Positions 10,336 to 19,700 of a stretch of 64,000 nt of DNA are shown here, in pieces. The notes under the pieces were generated by a model that saw nothing but the letters and a program-made list of their open reading frames with translations, searched no databases and had not been told where the DNA came from. The DNA comes from Micromonospora lupini str. Lupac 08 (GTDB lineage: Bacteria > Actinomycetota > Actinomycetes > Mycobacteriales > Micromonosporaceae), in NCBI RefSeq assembly GCF_000297395.2, contig NZ_HF570108.1, forward strand, positions 2,384,001 to 2,448,000, written 5' to 3'. Both the position numbers and the translations under genes were made by a program. The stretch's first letter is position 1. Each line of letters opens with the position of its first letter.

Positions 10336-12261
10336 ATGGTCACCAGACGAGGGTTGCTCGCCGCCGGTGCCGCAGGAGGCGCCGCGATGCTGGTCCCGGC
10401 GGGCTCCACGGCCGCGGGCCGAGCGCTCGCCGGGCCGGCGCTGCACGCCGCCGACATCCCGAAGTACGTCGCGCCGCTGCGGATCCCACCGGCCATGCCG
10501 GCGGTGTCGACCGGCCCGGAGCGGGACACGTACGTCATCGCGGTGCGGCAGTTCCGCCAGCAGATCCTGCCGCCGTCCTGGCCGCGTACGACGGTGTGGG
10601 GTTACGGCTCCACCGCCCACCCCGGCAGCTTCGGCTACCCGGCGCCGAGCATCGTGGCGCGGGTGGACCACCCGGTGCGCGTGACCTGGGTCAACCAGCT
10701 CGTCGACGACCGGGGCGACTTCCTGCCGCACCTGCTGCCGATCGACCCCACCCTGCACTGGGCCAACCCGGCCGGCGGAAACGCGGAACGGGACCAGCAC
10801 GGCCACCGCGACGGCGACCGGCGGGGCTACCGCGGGCCGGTGCCCCAGGTGGTGCACCTGCACGGCGGGCACAGCCCGCAGGAGAGCGACGGCCACGCCG
10901 AGGCGTGGTACCTCCCGGTCGCCCGTGACCTGCCGTCCGACTTCGCCGTCTGCGGCAGCGCGTACGACGAGTTCCGGTCCCGCTTCACCGAGCGTTCCAG
11001 CCTGCGCTGGTCCGCGGGCTCGGCCACCTTCGAGTACGCCAACGACCAGGCGCCCGCCACCCTCTGGTACCACGACCACACGTTGGGGGCCACCGCCCAG
11101 AACGTCTACGCCGGACCGGCCGGGTTCTACCTGCTCGGCGGCACCGGCGACCTGCCGGACGGGGTGCTGCCCGGCCCCGGCCCGGCGCAGGACGACCCGC
11201 CGGACACCCGCTACCACGACATTCCGCTGATGATCCAGGACCGCAGCTTCACCGCCGGCGGTGACCTGCTCTACCCGGGCGGGCACTCGTCGCCCGGCAC
11301 CGGCTCCACAATCGTGGTCAACGGCCGCACCTGGCCCAGCCTGACGGTGCAGCGGCGGCGCTACCGGTTCCGCCTGCTCAACGGCTGCAACAACCGCTTC
11401 CTGCTGCTGAGCGTGGCCGCCCACGCCACCGCGCGGCCGGCCCGCCCGGTGCTGCCGATCTGGCAGATCGGCAGCGACGGCGGCTTCCTGCCCGAGCCGG
11501 TGTCACACGAACGCGTGACCCTCGGCCCCGCCCAGCGGGCCGACGTCATCGTCGACTTCACCGACGTGCCCGTCGGTACCGAGCTGTACCTCGTCAACGA
11601 GGGGCCCGACTGGGCGTACCGCGGTGGCCGGCCCGGGGTGGACTTCCCGCCGGCCGACCCGCGCACCACCGGGCAGGTGCTGCGCTTCGTGGTCACCGAG
11701 GCCACCGGCTCGGACCCGAGCGTGCCGCCGGAGCAGCTGCGGCTGCCGGCACCTCCTCGGTTGCCGACGGCCGACCGGGTCCGGCGGTTGTCGCTCAACG
11801 AGCGGATGTCCGGCCCGTCGGGGTCGATGACGATGCTGCTCGGCACCCTCGACGAGCATGGCCGGGGCCGGCCGATGCGCTGGAGCGACCCCGTGACCGA
11901 GCAGCCCATCGTGGGCGCCACCGAGGTGTGGGAGGTGCGCAACTTCACCCGGCTCGTCCATCCGGTCCACCTGCACCAGGCCCAGTTCGAGGTGCTCGGC
12001 CGTGGGCACTCGGGCCAGGTGCAGCCGTCGCCGGGGGAGCGGGGGCGGATGGACACGGTGCTCGCGTACCCCTGGGAGGTGACCCGGATCAAGGCGCGCT
12101 TCGACCTGCCGGGCCGCTATGCCTGGCACTGTCACCTGCTGGAGCACGAGGACAACGAGATGATGCGGCCACTGAACGTGCTGCCCGGCGGCGGCGCGGC
12201 GGCCGGGGACGGTGCGGCGGCGGGCGTACCGGAGGCGTCGGTATCGACAGACGCCGGTTAG
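10336..12261 (+). CDS. Multicopper oxidase, Tat-exported (CotA/bilirubin oxidase-like)
   Basis: 641 residues. A twin-arginine signal (MVTRRGLLAAGAAGGAAML) predicts folded export. All four copper-binding segments are present: HLHGGH near residue 174, WYHDHT near 244, HPVHLHQ near 541 and HCHLLEHEDNEMM near 598. The Met completes a type-1 site. It resembles three-cupredoxin CotA or bilirubin oxidases, which oxidise phenols or metals and reduce O2 to water. SD GGGAGGT precedes ATG 10336. It ends 20 bp before the iron box of the next operon, so it is not obviously in that regulon. Substrate unknown. Confidence 0.93.
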   Translation: MVTRRGLLAAGAAGGAAMLVPAGSTAAGRALAGPALHAADIPKYVAPLRIPPAMPAVSTGPERDTYVIAVRQFRQQILPPSWPRTTVWGYGSTAHPGSFGYPAPSIVARVDHPVRVTWVNQLVDDRGDFLPHLLPIDPTLHWANPAGGNAERDQHGHRDGDRRGYRGPVPQVVHLHGGHSPQESDGHAEAWYLPVARDLPSDFAVCGSAYDEFRSRFTERSSLRWSAGSATFEYANDQAPATLWYHDHTLGATAQNVYAGPAGFYLLGGTGDLPDGVLPGPGPAQDDPPDTRYHDIPLMIQDRSFTAGGDLLYPGGHSSPGTGSTIVVNGRTWPSLTVQRRRYRFRLLNGCNNRFLLLSVAAHATARPARPVLPIWQIGSDGGFLPEPVSHERVTLGPAQRADVIVDFTDVPVGTELYLVNEGPDWAYRGGRPGVDFPPADPRTTGQVLRFVVTEATGSDPSVPPEQLRLPAPPRLPTADRVRRLSLNERMSGPSGSMTMLLGTLDEHGRGRPMRWSDPVTEQPIVGATEVWEVRNFTRLVHPVHLHQAQFEVLGRGHSGQVQPSPGERGRMDTVLAYPWEVTRIKARFDLPGRYAWHCHLLEHEDNEMMRPLNVLPGGGAAAGDGAAAGVPEASVSTDAG

Positions 12262-12281
12262 GTCGCTTTCCGCAGGTCGGC

Positions 12282-12300
12282 TAAGGTTAGGCGAACCTAA
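12282..12300. promoter_or_regulatory. Iron box (IdeR/DmdR operator)
   Basis: TAAGGTTAGGCGAACCTAA matches 17 of 19 positions of the DtxR/IdeR iron-box consensus TTAGGTTAGGCTAACCTAA. It lies 22 bp before the GTG of the first permease gene, which predicts Fe2+-dependent repression of the importer operon. Confidence 0.9.
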
Positions 12301-12321
12301 GCTCGAACGTGCAGGAGACTC

Positions 12322-13368
12322 GTGACCACCCTCGCCGCCCGGCCGACGCCGGCCCGCAACCGGTCCGGTGCCCGTACCGGCCGACGGGTGGCCGTCACCG
12401 CCGGAGCCGCGCTGGTGCTGCTCCTCGCCGTGCTGGCGAGCTTCGCGCTGGGCAGTCGGCAACTCGGTGTCGGTGCGGTCTGGCACGCCCTCGTCGCGCC
12501 GGACGGCAGCGACGCGAGCACGATCGTCCGGGAACTGCGCATGCCGCGTACCGCCCTGGGCCTCGCCGTCGGGCTCGCGCTCGCCGTGGCCGGAGTGCTG
12601 TTCCAGGCGCTCACCCGCAACCCCCTCGCCGAGCCCCGCATCCTCGGCATCAGCGCCGGCGCGTCGTTCGGCGTGGTGCTCGCCATCTCGGTCTTCGGCG
12701 TCGGCACGCTCGCCGGCTACGTGTGGTTCGGCATCGCCGGGGCGCTTGTCGCCGGGCTGCTGGTCTTCGCCATCGCCAGCCGGGCCCGCGAGGGCGCCAG
12801 CCCGGTCACCCTCGCGCTTGTCGGCGCGGCGCTCGACGCCAGCCTCGCCTCCGGGGTGTACGCGCTGCTCAGCATCGACGCCCGCACCTTCGAGGAGTAC
12901 CGGTTCTGGGTGGTCGGCGGGTTGGCCGGCCGGGACCTCGGCGTCACCGCCCAGGTGCTGCCGTTCGTCCTCGTCGGCCTGCTGCTCGCGGCCCTGGTGG
13001 CCCGCGGTCTGGACGCGCTGGCCCTCGGCGACGACGTGGCCCGCGGCCTGGGCCACCGCATCGGGCTGGTCCGCCTCGGTGGCGGCCTCGCCGCGGTGCT
13101 GCTGACCGGTGCCGCGGTGGCCGCAGCCGGGCCGGTCGCGTTCGTCGGGCTGGCCGTGCCGCACCTGGCCCGCGCCCTGGTCGGCGCGGACCACCGCTGG
13201 ACCCTCGCCGTCTCCGCGCTGCTCGGGCCCGCGCTGCTGCTCGGCGCCGACGTCGTCGGCCGGCTGGTCGCCCCGCCCGGCGAGATACCGGCCGGGATCA
13301 TCACCGCCCTGATCGGCGCGCCGCTGTTGGCCGTGCTGGTCCGCCGCGCCCGGGTGGTGACCGCGTGA
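12322..13368 (+). CDS. Iron-siderophore ABC transporter permease (FecCD family)
   Basis: 348 residues with about nine to ten hydrophobic helices. FecCD hallmarks are visible: RMPRTALGLAVGLALAVAG with the nearby NPLAEPRILGISAGASFG, then AAAGPVAFVGLAVPHLAR and the C-terminal EIPAGIITALIGAP. It forms half of the inner-membrane channel for ferric siderophore import. GTG 12322 has CAGGAGA upstream and follows the iron box directly. It overlaps the next permease by four bases (GTGA). Confidence 0.95.
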   Translation: MTTLAARPTPARNRSGARTGRRVAVTAGAALVLLLAVLASFALGSRQLGVGAVWHALVAPDGSDASTIVRELRMPRTALGLAVGLALAVAGVLFQALTRNPLAEPRILGISAGASFGVVLAISVFGVGTLAGYVWFGIAGALVAGLLVFAIASRAREGASPVTLALVGAALDASLASGVYALLSIDARTFEEYRFWVVGGLAGRDLGVTAQVLPFVLVGLLLAALVARGLDALALGDDVARGLGHRIGLVRLGGGLAAVLLTGAAVAAAGPVAFVGLAVPHLARALVGADHRWTLAVSALLGPALLLGADVVGRLVAPPGEIPAGIITALIGAPLLAVLVRRARVVTA

Positions 13369-14462
13369 CGACCACCCAGCGCCCCGTCCCCGGCCCGGCA
13401 GGCACCGCCGGCTCGGCCGGTGTCGACAGTGCCCGGCTGCCGGGGCGGTCGCTGCTGCGGGTCGGCCCGGTCAGCCTGCAGATCCGCCGCCGGGCGGTGC
13501 TGGTCGCCGCCGTGCTGACCGTGCTGCTCCTGCTCGCGATGCTGCTCAGCCTCTGCCTCGGCACCCCGTACGTCGCCCCGGCCGACGTGCTGCGCGCCCT
13601 CTCCGGCGCCGGGACCCCGTACGACCTCGTCGTCTTTGATCTGCGGTTGCCCCGGATCGTGCTGGCCGCGGTGGCCGGGGCGGCCTTCGGCGTGGCCGGC
13701 ACGCTGATCCAGAGTGTGGCGCGCAACCCCCTCGCCAGCCCGGACGTCATCGGCATCACCCAGGGCGCCGGCCTCGCCGCGACAGTGGCCCTGACCAGCG
13801 GCGCGGCGGCGGTGCTGGTGGCGCCCAGCGCGCTGGTCGGCGGCCTGCTGGCGGCGGTGCTGCTGTTCGCCCTCGGCGCCCGGCACGGACTGGCCGCGCA
13901 GCGGTTCGTCCTCGCCGGCGTGGCGGTCGCGTTCGCCTTCCGGGCGCTCACCGAGGTGGTCATGCTCACCGCCGACCCGATCGACGGCCTGCGGGCACAG
14001 ATCTGGCTGATCGGCACCCTGGCCGGCAAGGGTTGGACCGAGGCCGCCTGGATCGCCGGCACCCTGCTGGTGCTGCTGCCGGTGCTGGCCTGGGCTGGCT
14101 GGGCCCTGAACAGCACCGCCCTGGACGACGACACCGCGCGCGGTGTCGGGCTGCGTCCGGTGGCCCGCCGGATCGGGCTCGCCGGCACCGGCGTGCTCGT
14201 CGCCGCGATGGCCACCGCCCAGGTCGGCGCCGTCGACTTCGTGGCGCTTGTCGCGCCGCAGCTGGCCCGCCGGCTGGTCCGCGCCGAACGGCCCCCGCTG
14301 GTCTGCGCCGCGCTGCTCGGCGCGCTGCTGCTGGTGCTTGCCGACCTGGCCGGCCGGCGGCTGCTCGCACCCACCCAACTGCCGGCCGGTGTGCTGACCG
14401 CCGCGATCGGCGGCCCGTACCTGATCTTCCTGTTGCTCCGTGGACGACGGCGGTCGTCGTGA
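13365..14462 (+). CDS. Iron-siderophore ABC transporter permease (FecCD family), second subunit
   Basis: 365 residues. A Pro/Gly/Ala-rich ~45-residue cytosolic N-terminus is followed by FecCD helices with RLPRIVLAAVAGAAFGVAG, NPLASPDVIGITQGAG, QVGAVDFVALVAPQLARRL and PAGVLTAAIGGPYL. It pairs with the upstream permease as a heterodimer (FepD/FepG type). GTG 13365 overlaps the previous stop (GTGA), so the real start is there and not in the open upstream frame. Same iron-regulated operon. Confidence 0.95.
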   Translation: MTTTQRPVPGPAGTAGSAGVDSARLPGRSLLRVGPVSLQIRRRAVLVAAVLTVLLLLAMLLSLCLGTPYVAPADVLRALSGAGTPYDLVVFDLRLPRIVLAAVAGAAFGVAGTLIQSVARNPLASPDVIGITQGAGLAATVALTSGAAAVLVAPSALVGGLLAAVLLFALGARHGLAAQRFVLAGVAVAFAFRALTEVVMLTADPIDGLRAQIWLIGTLAGKGWTEAAWIAGTLLVLLPVLAWAGWALNSTALDDDTARGVGLRPVARRIGLAGTGVLVAAMATAQVGAVDFVALVAPQLARRLVRAERPPLVCAALLGALLLVLADLAGRRLLAPTQLPAGVLTAAIGGPYLIFLLLRGRRRSS

Positions 14463-14482
14463 CGCCTGCGAGGAGTCGTGTG

Positions 14483-15346
14483 ATGCTCTCCACCCGGGAC
14501 CTGGTCGTCGGCTACGACGAGAGGACCGTGCTCGACGGGCTCACCCTGGACCTGCCGACCGACGCGTTCACCGTCATCGTCGGGCCCAACGCCTGCGGCA
14601 AGTCCACCCTGCTGCGCACGATGGCCCGGCTGCTGACCCCACGGCGCGGCACGGTCCTGCTGGACGGCACGGCCATCCGCGATCTGCCCACCCGCGACGT
14701 GGCCCGCCGGCTCGGCGTCCTGCCGCAGAGCCCGCTGGTGCCCGAGGGCGTCACGGTGGCCGACCTGGTCGGGCGCGGCCGGCAGCCGTACCAGCGGTGG
14801 TGGCGGCAGTGGTCGTCCGACGACGGCGCGGCCGTGGACGAGGCGATGAACCTGGCCGACGTGGCCGACCTGGCCGACCGGCCGGTGGACAGCCTCTCCG
14901 GCGGCCAGCGGCAACGCGTGTGGATCGCCATGACCCTGGCCCAGGACACCGACGCCCTGCTGCTGGACGAGCCGACCACCTTCCTCGACCTGGCCCACCA
15001 GGTAGAGGTGCTGGATCTGCTGCACCGGCTGCGCGTCGAGCGCGGCCGCACAGTGGTCGCCGTCCTGCACGACCTCAACCAGGCCGCCCGCTACGCCGAC
15101 CACCTGATCGCGATGCGCGCCGGCGCGGTGGTGGCCGCCGGGCCACCCCGGGAGATCCTCACCGCCGACCTGGTCCGTGACGTGTTCGGGCTGGCCTGCG
15201 TCGTCGTGCCCTGCCCGGTGACCGGCGCGCCGCTGGTGGTGCCCGCGCACACCAATTCGTCGACGGCGTCCGTGCCGGACGCCCGACCCGCCACGGGCGA
15301 CGCGGCCAACCCGCTCGCCGGCACGTACCCCTCGAAAGGACTCTGA
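14483..15346 (+). CDS. Iron-siderophore ABC transporter ATP-binding protein (FepC-like)
   Basis: 287 residues. Walker A is GPNACGKST, with Ala-Cys where Gly-Ser or Gly-Ala is usual. The Q-loop region is LPQSP, the signature LSGGQRQR, Walker B TDALLLDEPT and the H-loop VVAVLHDLNQAARY. ATG 14483 sits 7 nt after GAGGAG. A GTG at 14459 overlapping the previous stop is a possible alternative. The C-terminal ~30 residues after VPCPVTGAPLVVP are a low-complexity tail. It powers the FecCD pair. Confidence 0.95.
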   Translation: MLSTRDLVVGYDERTVLDGLTLDLPTDAFTVIVGPNACGKSTLLRTMARLLTPRRGTVLLDGTAIRDLPTRDVARRLGVLPQSPLVPEGVTVADLVGRGRQPYQRWWRQWSSDDGAAVDEAMNLADVADLADRPVDSLSGGQRQRVWIAMTLAQDTDALLLDEPTTFLDLAHQVEVLDLLHRLRVERGRTVVAVLHDLNQAARYADHLIAMRAGAVVAAGPPREILTADLVRDVFGLACVVVPCPVTGAPLVVPAHTNSSTASVPDARPATGDAANPLAGTYPSKGL

Positions 15347-16290
15347 TGCGTCGTCTCGTCGCCGCTCTCGCCGCGGCCGTCGCCCTCGGGGCCGGCCTCA
15401 CCGCCTGCGGTGAGAGCGACCCGGTCGCCGGCTCCGCCACCGGGGAGACCCGGGAGATCACCCACGCCATGGGCACCACCAAGGTCCCGGCCGCGCCGAA
15501 GCGCGTCGTCGTGCTCGACACCGACAAGATCGACACGGCGCTGTCGCTGGGCATCACACCCGTCGGCGCCGCTACCGCCGGCGAGGCGAAGAGCTGGCCG
15601 ACGTACTTCGGCGCGGACAAGCTCGCCGGCATCAAGGAGGTCGGTGTGCTCGCCGAGCCCGACCTGGAGGCGATCAACGCCCTCAAGCCGGACCTCATCC
15701 TCGGCAGCAAGTTCCGCCAGGAGAAGTTCTACGACGAGCTGGCCGCCATCGCGCCCACCGTGTTCACCGACAAGGTGGGCATCACCTGGAAGGACAACTT
15801 CCTCCTCGACGGCAGGGCGCTCGGCCGCGAGCAGCAGGCCAAGGACCTGCTCGGGGCGTACGAGAAGCGGGCCAAGGACTTCGGCGCCACGCTCGGCGAC
15901 CCGGCCGCCCGCAAGGTGTCGATCGTGCGGTTCATCCCGGGCAACATCCGGGTGTACGGCCCGGAATCCTTCTCCGGCATCGTCATCGGCGACACCGGCC
16001 TCGGCCGCCCCGAGCGGCAGATGCTCGCCAACAAGGAGGACAAGCGCTTCGACCTCGTCAGCCCCGAGCGGATCAACGAGGTCGACGGCGACGTCATCTT
16101 CGTGACCGCGTACGGCGACAAGGCCGCCGCCGAGCAGGCCAAGGTGGCCGGTGGGACCCTGTGGAAGGGCCTCGGCGCGGTCAAGGCCGGCAAGGCGTAC
16201 CCGGTCTCGGACGAGGTCTGGATGACAGGCATCGGCGTCGGCGCCGCCAACAAGATCCTCGACGACCTCGCGAAGTATCTCGCCGGCTGA
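15346..16290 (+). CDS. Iron-siderophore substrate-binding lipoprotein
   Basis: 314 residues, periplasmic-binding-protein class III (FepB/FhuD type). A lipoprotein signal ends in LTAC with the acylated Cys at residue 21. The body begins ITHAMGTTKVPAAPKRVVVLDT, the typical TroA-like opening, and includes EPDLEAINALKPDLILGSKF. It captures ferric siderophore outside the membrane for the two permeases. ATG 15346 shares its A with the ATPase stop (TGATG), and AAAGGA precedes it. Last gene of the operon; a strong hairpin follows. Confidence 0.95.
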   Translation: MRRLVAALAAAVALGAGLTACGESDPVAGSATGETREITHAMGTTKVPAAPKRVVVLDTDKIDTALSLGITPVGAATAGEAKSWPTYFGADKLAGIKEVGVLAEPDLEAINALKPDLILGSKFRQEKFYDELAAIAPTVFTDKVGITWKDNFLLDGRALGREQQAKDLLGAYEKRAKDFGATLGDPAARKVSIVRFIPGNIRVYGPESFSGIVIGDTGLGRPERQMLANKEDKRFDLVSPERINEVDGDVIFVTAYGDKAAAEQAKVAGGTLWKGLGAVKAGKAYPVSDEVWMTGIGVGAANKILDDLAKYLAG

Positions 16291-16307
16291 TCTCGACGTG
16301 AACGGCA

Positions 16308-16342
16308 AAGGAGTGGCTGTCCGTGTCGGACAGCCACTCCTT
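16308..16342 (+). terminator. Strong hairpin after the iron importer operon
   Basis: A perfect 16-bp stem, AAGGAGTGGCTGTCCG, with a TGT loop and its complement, begins 17 bp after the stop at 16290. CTCGTTG follows instead of a clear T-run. This is the usual hairpin form in high-GC actinobacteria. Confidence 0.85.
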
Positions 16343-16479
16343 CTCGTTGCGCTCCAGCCCGCCGGGTTTGCTGATGGCGCATCATCGGGTGCGCTGTCGC
16401 CTACCGGACGCCCACTGCCTGCGGATCGGCCTACGCTGCGGCAATAGAAACTCATGGTTCTCCTGGCGAGGAGCGGGAC

Positions 16480-16722
16480 GTGAATCCTCCACGGCGCACG
16501 GTTCGGACCCGCTTCTGGGTCGAGATCGCGTCAGCGGCCCTTTTCGGAGTGCTGTTCGTGCTGACCCTCCTCTGGAAGGACTGGCTCGAGGCGTTCGGTT
16601 TCGAGCCCGACAACCACGACGGCACGGTCGAGTGGCTGATGGTCGCGGGACTCTTCGTCCTGTCCGCGGTGTTCGCCGTGTCCGCCCGCTTCGAGTGGCG
16701 GCGGACCGCACTCGCGCAGTAG
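16480..16722 (+). CDS. Small two-helix membrane protein, upstream partner of the propeller protein
   Basis: 80 residues. A basic N-terminus (PPRRTVRTRF), helix 1 about residues 13-31, an acidic loop (GFEPDNHDGTVEW), helix 2 about 51-68 and a short basic tail. Start GTG 16480, with GAGGAGCGGGA upstream. I do not recognise a family with a known role. It ends 22 bp before the giant propeller gene in the same direction with no terminator between, so the two are probably co-transcribed and the small protein could be its membrane tether or partner. Confidence 0.7.
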   Translation: MNPPRRTVRTRFWVEIASAALFGVLFVLTLLWKDWLEAFGFEPDNHDGTVEWLMVAGLFVLSAVFAVSARFEWRRTALAQ

Positions 16723-16744
16723 GGACTGACCCGGGAGGGCCCTC

Positions 16745-19700
16745 GTGCCAACGATCAAGGATGTCAGCCCGACCCGGTCCAACACGCCGAACCGGAAGTC
16801 GGGACAGTTCACGACGGGGCGGATGTTGTCCCTCGACAGCTCCGATGATGGTCAGTTGGTGTTCGCCGGCTCATTCTCGAGCAACCTCTGGGTCTCGGAG
16901 GACGGCGGTGAGTCGTGGTCACAGGTCGAGCGGCCAGAGCCGGGTGCGGGTCAGTTCGGCGTGCCGGGCGCGATGGGCGGCTACTGCGTGACGTCGATCG
17001 CCGTCGCGCCGGACTCGGCGCGCTGGGCCGTCGAGCGCAACCCGCGCCTGCTGGGCGAGATCTCCGCGGACCCCGGCGCCGGCATCGTCGGCTTCGGGGA
17101 CACCGGCTTGTGGACCGCGACGACCAGATCGGACGGTACGTTCACCGCGCCCCGGCTGCTGTCTGCGGACTTCGGGACGCAGGCCGGCGGTTGGCAGGTG
17201 GACAGGCACCCGCGCTTCGTGGCCGACCTGACCGGTGACGGCCGCGCCGACATCGTCGGTTTCGGGGACGCGGGTGTCTGGGTCGCCCGCAACAACGGTG
17301 ACGGCACGTTCGGGGCGGTGCAGTTCGTGTTGGCGGATCTGGGTTATGAGTCTGGTTGGCGGGTGGAGAAGCATGTTCGGGTGTTGGCGGATCTGACCGG
17401 TGATGGTTGTGCCGACATCGTGGCGTTCGGCGATGACGGCGTGTACGTGGCTCTCAGCCAGGGCGATGGCACGTTCGCGTTCACTCCGGTGCCGGCGATT
17501 CCTGATTTCGGGTATGACGCTGGTGGTTGGCGGGTGGAGAAGCATGTTCGGGTGTTGGCGGATCTGACCGGTGATGGTTGCGCCGACATCGTGGCGTTCG
17601 GCGACGACGGTGTGTGGGTCGCGTTGAACAACGGTGATGGCACGTTCGCGGGGCCGCGCTTCGTGTTGGCGGATCTGGGTTACGACTCTGGCTGGCGGGT
17701 CGAGAAGCACGTCCGGACGCTGGCGAACCTGACCGACGGCGGTGGCGCGGACATCGTCGCCTTCGGCAACGACGGGGTCTACGTCGCACTCGGACAGGGC
17801 GACGGCACGTTCGCGTTCACGCCCACACCCGCCCTCGCCGAGTTCGGTAACAACGCCGGGGGCTGGCGGGCCCTCCGGCACCCGCGCCTCGTGGCCGACG
17901 TGACCACCCTCGGTCACGCGGACATCGTCGGCTTCGGCAATGCGGGTGTCCACCTCGCCCGCAACAACGGGGACGGCACCTTCCAGCCGTCGCAGCTCGT
18001 GGTGCGCGACTTCGGCTACGACTCGGGCTGGCGGGTGGACAAGCATCCCCGGTTCCTCGTCGACGTGACCGGCGACGGCCACGCCGACATCGTCGGCTTC
18101 GGCGACGCCGGCGTCTACGTCAGCCGCGCCAGCGGGACCTCCTTCGAGCCACCGCGGCTCGTGCTGCCCAACTTCGGTGCCGGGGCGGTCGTGCTCGCCC
18201 TGGCCCAGTGCGACCGCGAGTCACAGGATGCCGGCGTGTGGCGTTCGAGCGACCGAGGGGCGAACTGGACGCGCGTACACGGCTTCCCCCGCTCCACCGG
18301 CCAGGCACGGCTGCCCGGGGCCGGGCAGCTCGTCTGGGCGCCGGGCACCGCGAACCTGGTCTACGCCGCCGGCGGCAGCTCCCTCGCGGTCAGCACCGAC
18401 GGCGGCGCCACCTTCGCCGACGTCATGCCCGTGCCGGGCGGCGGTTTCCAACCGGTCAACCACGTCGCGGTCGCCGCCACGCCTCCGGGCGCTCTCCAAC
18501 CCGCGATCGTGTACGCGCTCGCCAGCCGGAAGGTCTTCGTCTCCGTCGACGCCGGCCTGACCTGGGTCCCCGACCTCGGGCCGGTCCCGGCCACCATCGG
18601 CGGCGCGACGGGGCTCGCGAACGCGCCGAACGAGCGGGTCATGGTGGTCTCACCCCGCTCGCCTCTGGAGGTCTTCGCGACTGCCGACGCCAACCTGGTC
18701 CCGCCCGAGCTGTGGCGCGGCGACTACACGCAGTTCGGCCAGACCAACGCGTCGCGGTGGACCCCGGTGCCGCTGCCTGACCTGCGGAATCAGAAACAGT
18801 TCAGCGGTAACGTCTTCGTCGCCGCCACCCAACCGGGTCACGGCGAGGTGCTGTTCTACGGCCCGCAACGCGCGAAGGTCTTCGCGGCCCCGCTCGATCC
18901 CGCGTCCGCGGCGGACTGGCACGAACTCGACGACGGTCAACACGCCCATGTCGACCTGCACGGGATCTTCCTGTCGCCCGACTTCGCGGCAACGGTCCAG
19001 GACGGGTCGTACGCGTCGACCTCCGGCACCGTCTGGATGGCCAGCGACGGAGGCATCTTCCGCAGCACCGACGGCGGTCGGAACTTCCACGCCGCGGGCA
19101 GCATCAGCACCCTCTCCGTCGTGAACATCGCCGGCGTGGCGATCCCGGGTCGTGGCCCGGTCATCTCGCTCAACACCGGCGACAACGACGGCTTCGCCTC
19201 AGCCGACGGCGGGCGGACGTGGCGGCCGCAGGACTACGGCGGCGGCGACAACGACTGCTCCTTCGCCGATCCGCTGCGGCCGTCCTCGATGTTGGTCTTC
19301 ACGCCGCGCTGGGATGCCCAGGGTCGGTTCGCCACCGGGGGAACGGGCCAGACGCTCGCCGTCTACGGTGCCCCACCCGGCGAGCTGCCGGACGTCACCA
19401 GCAGCACGCGACGGCAGATGATTCCGGGGCCGTCCCTGCGCCCCGGTTCGACGATCTGGAACGCGACGAGCGGGTTCGTCATCCGCGGCTACCGCCCCCT
19501 CGTGCACGACCTGCCGGGCGACGCCCCGCAGCCCGACGACCAGGTCTTCATCCGCTTCTTCGGCAACTTCTCGTCCCGGGACCTGGGGACGTTCCCCAAC
19601 AACCTGGCCGTGCTGCTGCGCGCCCGCAACCTGCGCGACGTCACCAAGCGCACGGACTGGGACACCCCCGGCGGCTGGCGGGTGGACAGGCACCTCCGCC

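Noticed and set aside
12309..13364. Continuous frame from 12309 through the second permease gene
   Set aside because: The first 352 codons are an Arg/Ala-rich shadow of the first permease. The second permease starts at GTG 13365 with a GTGA overlap.
10336..16290. Multicopper oxidase as part of the iron-import operon (ferroxidase partner)
   Set aside because: The iron box and the importer start lie after the oxidase stop, so the oxidase is outside the iron-controlled transcript.
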